Assembly (NCBI RefSeq): GCF_037975245.1 | Contig: NC_092575.1 | Span: 2,859,001 to 2,923,000 of the forward strand | DNA length: 64,000 bases | Reading direction: 5' to 3' | Source: Apostichopus japonicus | Taxonomy: Eukaryota; Echinodermata; Holothuroidea; Aspidochirotida; Stichopodidae | In this document: piece after piece, positions 58,048 through 64,000 of the stretch | Layout: each line of letters starts with the position of its first letter | Numbering within the stretch: position 1 is the stretch's first letter | Made by a program: the position numbers and the translations under genes | The notes under the pieces: generated by a model | Told to the model about the DNA's origin: nothing | Seen by the model: only the letters and a program-made list of their open reading frames with translations | The model's database searches: none

Positions 58048-61045
58048 CTAGATGGAATAAAAATTGAAAAAAATACCAACAGAAAGGACTACTAAATTAT
58101 TCACTCAAAATATGACATAGAACTTTGTTCCGGGGTGGTCTGTCAAAGTAAGTTAATGGTTTGCTGTTCAACAAGATTAATGTATTTTGAAAGGTTTACT
58201 TTTACTGAGAAAAATGCCAAAGATAGTTTTCGATTCTCACTCACTCCCTCTCTCTGACAAGAAATTTAATCATCTCACACAACCGGTTTAGGGGTAATAG
58301 TGTGGCAGAGATTAAATATCACAGAAGAGCCTTTACCAGTTGTTCATGGCTGGACATGCAAAAGTTCTTGAACAAAATAGTGGAATGAGTTTAAATGCAG
58401 TTCTGTTAAATCATCGTACCTGTGGAAATTTCTTTTGAATCAATTCTATGACCTCGTCAGTGACATCGCCTTGGATGACGATTTCGTCTTCACCTGTCAC
58501 TGCCGATCCACACGAGAAATGGTTGGCAAACTGTTTGGAGGCTTTCTTTAGATCGATATCTGCGAGGACAGGAAACATACACAAGAAAGTTGTGAGTACT
58601 GAGGACATATGCACAGAAAGTCAGAAACACACTGAGCAGATTAGTATTCATTGCTTAAAGGGTGTGAAGACTCGTGCACAAAGAAACGTCTCATGCCGGT
58701 AATCTGACCTAGTTTCGAATGAGGTGTAACAAGTGTTAGACACCACCATCGATCCCAGAAAATACACACACAGCTTGCTACCGTCGGTAATTAAACACTA
58801 GTGTACAGTCAATACATACAGCTACGGTCAATACCCACAACACCATGTACATAGCAGCGTGGACATCTCAGGTCTATATAAAAGATAACAAGGTATCACG
58901 TTTCATTACTGTCTGCATTTTGTAGCGACAAGAAGAAAACTTCACTTGCAAGCAAGGGAAAGTTAACCTTTTCAGAGCGTGGCAGGCGGTTTGGGGCGAG
59001 TCTTCAAGGCCTTTAAGAAATCGGCTGTTTCTCTAATACAACAATCATAACCACATTTTTACAGCCTGTCAAAATTCACTCAAAACAATCAAACGTAATA
59101 AGTTCAACTCCAAATTTTGTGTAGCAGTTTTTGAAGACTGAATTTTGTCTGCTTATCATACACTATTGTTCTGTAGAGTAAAGAAAAAGTATTCGGTACT
59201 ACTCACCATGTGTTGCTAATCCTCGTATCACAGTGACAAATTTCTTTTTGTTTCTTGTGACTCTGGAAACAGCGACCATTTGTGGTTCAGTTTTTTTCTT
59301 AGTCTTCACAACACCTTTTCCACCTGTAAAAAGGAGAGGTCAAGTGCTCATATGATGACTGGGACTTGTTCAAAGAATAGAATGACCCTCCTTTAGTGGT
59401 TATACCATATATGGCAATATATAGTGAAACTTTTCTTAGTTGCTTTGTAAGCAAACCCTTGATTGCCAACCTTTTGATAAAAGAGGCATATGTAATCTTT
59501 TGTTTTTCTATTTCTAGCAAAATACTCAGATGCTATCCCACCCTGCCCCTCCCTTTGCTGTTTGTGGTGACCCTTCCCCCACCCCCCCCCCCACTCCCCC
59601 AAATAGCCAAGTAAAATCTTACTTCGTTTGGGAGATATCCTTGTATAATTAGTTATGACTGGGAGCTGTCATTATGTAAATCTTTGCTATAATATTGCCA
59701 CTAGGATCTGGGAATCTTTTAGTTTTACTTTGTTTTCTTTTTTCAAGATTAATTGCTAACAGTGTTGACATTGAAACCACTGCCATAATACAGGTCATAA
59801 GCTCATGTTAAGACTTAAGAGCTTCACGATTGTAGATTCAGCATTTGTAAAGCCCATCTCCATTACAGAAATAAACATTGTATTTATATAATGACAAGCA
59901 TATGTAATGGAAAAACATGTGGTAAGATTTTGTAATATAACTTATACTTGATAAGGTCTTAAGAATTTTTGTGAAGGATTTTTAATCTTGTGATATTTAC
60001 TTTTATGGAATAAGAGATTCCGTAGCTGTTTGGCAAAGTTGTTCATTACTGTAATTATCTCTATCTCAGCTCAGAGGCCTTTAATGATGGTTGGGTTTGT
60101 GTCTCCTTTACAAGCCTGAAATGATTGGACCTCACCTCTTTTCTGTCTCTTTTTAGTGTCTTCTTCTTGCTCTGCACCTTTTCCACCAGAAATGGACAAA
60201 TTTTTAAATAAAGCTGGAAAGTTCTTTTCAAGCCAAGCTTTGCATTTGTCATAATTGGGATGATATTCACAGTACTCCACAGGTAACGAACACTCTTAGG
60301 AGAGAGAGAGAAATTGTATTTCAAAAATGAAATTAACAGAAGCTGAAAACCAATTCACAAATATTCAATATATATGGTAAGTGGTCCCAGTTTTGTTCGT
60401 CTTGTATAATCACACGACATCAAATACCAAGCATACTATTCAAAACATGCACATGCACATGCACACACTGAGAATGTGCTACAAGTCATGTAAGCGTCAA
60501 GTATTTTGTAAGACTAGTATAAACCTTCCATATGAGGAAATGTGGTGTAGCATAAAGCAGTTAATTACTCCCCTTTGTGGGGCCCATGGGAGGATTTTCA
60601 GCTAGTCTCTGAGGTCAGTTCGTTCACGTTATAATCTCAAAACGAATATGGCTCACATGGTGCACACAATTGAGATCATTTGCCAGAAAAAGATGCAAAT
60701 CAGAATTAAATTATTGAGGTACATGTTCTTTAGTCATACAATTCTTCGGTATGAAACAATTTACCGACAGTTCATTATAATTTTATGGGTAAAACGTGAT
60801 ATTTTACGATCCAAGTATTATCTTTCTTACATCGAACTGCTAAAGGATACAAATTTGTGACCCTGAACTGAAGTTCCATACTAGCCTACTTTTATTTTAT
60901 TGTGCGAGTAGCCCAGCTTACCTCCACAATACAGAACTTCGACAGGACACTGAATTTGCTTTCTTTCAGGCTTTGAGTCACCATCCTCGTCTTCAACAAC
61001 TTCTTCTTCAGCTACTTTCGGGGAGGATTCCTCGACGTCAGTCAT
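58003..61045 (-). CDS. DENR: DENR: density-regulated protein, five coding exons
   Basis: DENR works with MCTS1 on the 40S ribosome in translation re-initiation and recycling after short upstream ORFs. Exons on the minus strand: 61045-60922, 60294-60136, 59323-59207, 58559-58420, 58047-58003. All borders are AG/GT and phases close at 585 nt, 194 residues (human 198). Residues 1-36 form an acidic variable N-terminus. The zinc-binding cysteines are C40, C43, C50 and C59 within [18 protein letters not shown] basic segment ([17 protein letters not shown], 89-105) follows. The C-terminal SUI1/eIF1-like domain (about 110-180) includes [40 protein letters not shown] and [18 protein letters not shown]. 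Every conserved part is present, so the gene looks functional. Confidence 0.97.
58420..58559 (-). CDS. DENR: DENR coding exon 4 (SUI1 domain)
   Basis: [20 protein letters not shown] then [20 protein letters not shown] and QKKFPQ. Acceptor CTCGCAG, donor GTACGA. Confidence 0.97.
58654..59016 (+). mobile_element. MITE copy 4 (in DENR intron 3)
   Basis: Full-length: left end TTAAAGGGTGTGAAGACTCG, right end GGCGAGTCTTCAAGGCCTTTAA. It lies between DENR exons 4 and 3 and starts only about 95 bases from exon 4. Confidence 0.87.
59207..59323 (-). CDS. DENR: DENR coding exon 3
   Basis: [20 protein letters not shown] then [18 protein letters not shown]; human [20 protein letters not shown]. Acceptor TTTACAG, donor GTGAGT. 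Confidence 0.97.
59324..60135 (-). other. DENR intron 2
   Basis: 0.8 kb, no recognised feature; a C-rich run lies at 59575-59597. Confidence 0.7.
60136..60294 (-). CDS. DENR: DENR coding exon 2 (zinc-binding part)
   Basis: [20 protein letters not shown] then [20 protein letters not shown] and [12 protein letters not shown]. It holds three of the four putative zinc ligands. Acceptor TCCTAAG, donor GTGAGG. Confidence 0.97.
60295..60921 (-). other. DENR intron 1
   Basis: 0.63 kb, no recognised feature. Confidence 0.7.
60922..61045 (-). CDS. DENR: DENR coding exon 1
   Basis: [20 protein letters not shown] then [20 protein letters not shown] and G plus one base. The ATG at 61045-61043 is the first in frame after an upstream stretch that does not align with the family. 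A CCAAT word lies just upstream (about 61055). Confidence 0.93.
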
Positions 61046-63855
61046 TTTAATTCTGCAACCAATTCGTTCGTATACGAAAGTAAGTTTACTGAGTAGCAGG
61101 ACCTTATGGTAGCTCTCGAGTGACAGCCTAAGTTTTATGTGCATGTACAGTTTATATGTAACATCTACACCGTAAGGCCTAGTCTGTACATGGCACAGTA
61201 GCGAGAGGCGAGGTTGAAGTTAGGTTACCTCTCTGAATACATTTATTGCACGTCGGAGTTAGAAACCAATTCTCGCGTGTAACTTCGACACGAACTTTTG
61301 GGGTTTTTCATGACGAAACCAGACAGCACCCGAATACTACGTCTTGTAACCATGACATGTATTAGTTGTAAAAGAATGGTGTGCAGGAATAGTTTTCCCT
61401 GCTTAATTCATGGGAAGTGTGACATGCCTGAAAGAAACAGAAATGGTCGAGCACCCTGAAATTTGGACACCGAGTATCTTTTGGCAGCATGTATGTATCC
61501 ATCCACAGTAATTTCGTTTAATTATTTTTCCAACGTTTATATACTTCTGATTACTGAAATGACATCATGAAGCCTTACTGGGAAGAACCAGTCTTAAGAG
61601 ATCTACCATTTAGAATGCTAAGGAAAACTTGAAACAGGTAAATTATCATGATTTTCTTGGAAATGTTGGAAACCGTAACTTACTCCGTCAGTGGCGGTCA
61701 TATATTAGGATTGAGACAAATGCAACTTTTCAGTATTATGTTTTCTCCCCGTGTACCTTAGTGTAGGATTTCCGAGTGGTACAATGACACCAATCACCCC
61801 AAACATAATACATGCTCTAGACAAGAAAAAAAAAGAAACATCACTACTAAAAATACAAATATGAAACAGAGCAGAGATTGTGGCTAATCAGATTTTTCTT
61901 TGCTCTTTTTAAAGGTTTTGTCATTGTTGATTGACTTAGTATATCTCAAAAATTCATTCGAATATATAGCTGAGCTCATCATAACAGGGCTAGAGAGTAT
62001 AAAAGAGAGGGGCCCGGGAAGAGCGGCGTTATAGAATACCATGAAGTCTTGGCAGCAAAAGAGTTAAGTCGTTGGGAGGGGTTCAGGCGGTGGGGTGGGG
62101 TGGGGGGTAATTGTTGCTACATTGCACAGTGCCTAGACGATTTTGCAAGTTCTGAAACTATGCTCAGGTTGTAGGCCTACCGAACATTTTAAGTTACCGT
62201 ACTTGGTTACTGTATTTAAGGAATATTTGTTATATTCTGTATTTTTGAAGTATATGTGCTTGCGCCACTGGGAATCAAACAATTGCTAACTTTCGTGGAT
62301 CGATTTTAGGATCGACTAGGATTGTTCAGCATGTTTTTCTACATGACCGTGGATCCTAAAGTTGAAGCGCGCCATCATTTTCACTGTTAACACTGTAGGA
62401 AATCGACTTCGCGTCTGAGACGATGAAAATTACGTTTATATTATTTCAGTCTATACCATATGTTATTGCGCACGTATATGGTATGCTTTGTATATGATGA
62501 TGTAATTATGCATTATGAAACAGGTAGAGTTATTTTTTTATATTTAAGTTACGTAATTATTCAGACTTTGTACATATCAAAAGACGGGATGCTTAAAATG
62601 TTTAAGTTACGTAACTTATATTTAAAATCAGATAATCACTGCCATCAGTCTCAAAAGTGTTTCTACTATAGTGTATATTTTATAAAATGATTAAATTCAC
62701 TTGGTATGCCCACGGATCAAGCCTGCCAAGGACTGTGACGCCTATACAGAGCCAATTTACCTTTTGGGGACCCTGACTCAGGCGTAACATTTGGGGCTTC
62801 CCACGTTGGCACTAAGGCAGCCACGTTAGCACTTGTATTTATATCCAGGTGTGCAGTTGATGTGTGTATCTTCAGTGTGATGCTCTTTATATGTGTTAAT
62901 CATACTTCAATTGATTTATCATTTGCTTTACCAGTAAGCTTGTCATTTGTGAAGCAATTCGGTGAATTTTTCTCTAGTAGGTTACTCGTTCCACATTTCT
63001 ATCTTTCCTTTTATTTTCATCCAATTTTTTCGGGCCCACATCCGGGGCCCTGGGCACGGAAAAATCTGACCAGGTAGTAAATTCAGCCATGTTCCTATTA
63101 TGATTCTGTCCGCATGAAGGCATCTATAGTTGTCCTTGTAACGCCTCGTCTCAACTCCCAGTCCAGTTTTTAGAATACCTATCCTAATATGTAAGTTCTA
63201 GATAAGAATCGGGCAGCCTAGCCTGTTGTCGTAGGTATTTATTACCACATTATTTTAGCTATAGAAGAAAATAACAATATCTGAACATTTACTAGTAGCA
63301 TGGGGGTAATGCTAGTAGTAACTATAGGACTGTAGATGTATAGTTTGTAGTGGAATACCGCCACCGATGTATATTGTTTTTGAAGGTGGTACACAAACTG
63401 CTGCTGCATGTAAAGATAAGGTTACGAAAACCACAATTTATTAATCTAATACCTGCTCGAAACAACTAGGCATCTCGTTCTCGGTAAAACGTATGTTTTG
63501 TATCGCTCCTTTATACCCTAGATTGAGGAATTGAGCCAGTTTAAATATGACATTATATGGAGACTCAAACATAGTGTAATGGCCGCAATGTTTGCCTTCT
63601 ATTATATCTTGTGGTATTTTGAAAATATGTTGTTGTTAAGCGATTTTAACATACCTAAAGCTGTCGTCGTTTTCATATATAAGCAATACTGCTTACATTT
63701 TAACATTAAAATATGTAGATGAGATCAAAGGATTTCATCTAATTGTGACATCATGACGTCATACGTGAACAAAATGGCAGCTCTATGACATTACTGTTTG
63801 TTTCTCTAAACTATGATATCTCCAGGAGAGAACAAACTGTTTCTTAGCCGTCACA
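61046..63855. other. Upstream of DENR, no recognised gene
   Basis: The first few hundred bases should contain the DENR promoter and 5' UTR. Beyond that the sequence is AT-rich and non-coding as far as I can see; ORFs at 62460-62690, 62862-63077 and 63531-63722 have no domain or splice support. A G-rich run is at 62085-62108. Confidence 0.4.
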
Positions 63856-63975
63856 ATGGGGGTTGTTCTGTTCGTGTTTGGTTTTGGGATTTATTCTTTA
63901 CTTAAAAGACCAAAATCCCTTGATGTGATGCACAAAGGATTGGTGTCACCGTTTGGGAGATATATTAGGCTTTGA
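63856..63975 (+). CDS. Candidate 39-residue single-pass membrane micro-ORF
   Basis: CACAATGG start context, then MGVVLFVFGFGIYSLLKRPK and SLDVMHKGLVSPFGRYIRL, stop TGA at 63973-63975. An N-terminal hydrophobic helix (about residues 2-16) is followed by a basic tail, a layout seen in small inner-membrane subunits. No family was recognised and the window ends 25 bases later. It could be chance or a first exon. Confidence 0.25.
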   Translation: MGVVLFVFGFGIYSLLKRPKSLDVMHKGLVSPFGRYIRL

Positions 63976-64000
63976 AAGTAGTGTTGAAGTGGGGCAAGAG

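Overview
The window is eukaryotic, AT-rich genomic DNA from an animal, most likely an invertebrate deuterostome such as an echinoderm. That placement is inferred from the ancestral intron-rich structure of two conserved genes and from the mix of Penelope-like, CR1/L2/jockey-like, hAT-like and MITE repeats. I cannot fix the species. Only three genes are firmly recognisable.

(1) A single-exon GT10 alpha-1,3-fucosyltransferase-like gene lies at about 10.2-11.8 kb (+). (2) A complete PPIL2 gene (U-box cyclophilin of the spliceosome) lies at 30,921-54,284 (+). I assembled 18 coding exons; all phases join and give a 530-residue protein. (3) A complete DENR gene (density-regulated protein, translation re-initiation) lies at 61,045-58,003 (-) with five coding exons and 194 residues. 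PPIL2 and DENR are convergent, with about 3.7 kb between their stop codons. A short 3'-terminal coding exon of an unidentified gene is at 614-703 (+).

Region by region. 0-5.2 kb: terminal exon, a MITE and a 5'-truncated reverse-transcriptase element. 5.2-9.6 kb: transposon-dense, including three DNA elements nested inside one another, each with its own target-site duplication, and a further hAT-like element sitting in a minisatellite. 9.6-11.8 kb: fucosyltransferase. 11.8-22.2 kb: very long (TA)n tracts, a Penelope-like element fragment and a 2.5-3.3 kb block present three times in tandem, carrying tRNA-derived SINE pieces and 30-bp palindrome arms. 22.2-30.9 kb: mostly non-coding, with an hAT-like element, a minisatellite and a few unassigned exon-like open segments. 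30.9-54.3 kb: PPIL2, with introns filled by a reverse-transcriptase fragment, an hAT-like element, a foldback element, a MITE, a tRNA-derived SINE and at least six minisatellites. 54.3-61 kb: intergenic region and DENR (another MITE in its intron 3). 61-64 kb: no recognised gene, one candidate 39-codon membrane micro-ORF.

The genes are housekeeping or cell-surface glycan functions and do not form a pathway together. The most unusual content is structural: the nested transposons, the triplicated (TA)n/tRNA-palindrome block, and a repeated Penelope-associated hairpin motif. I found no convincing novel molecular system.
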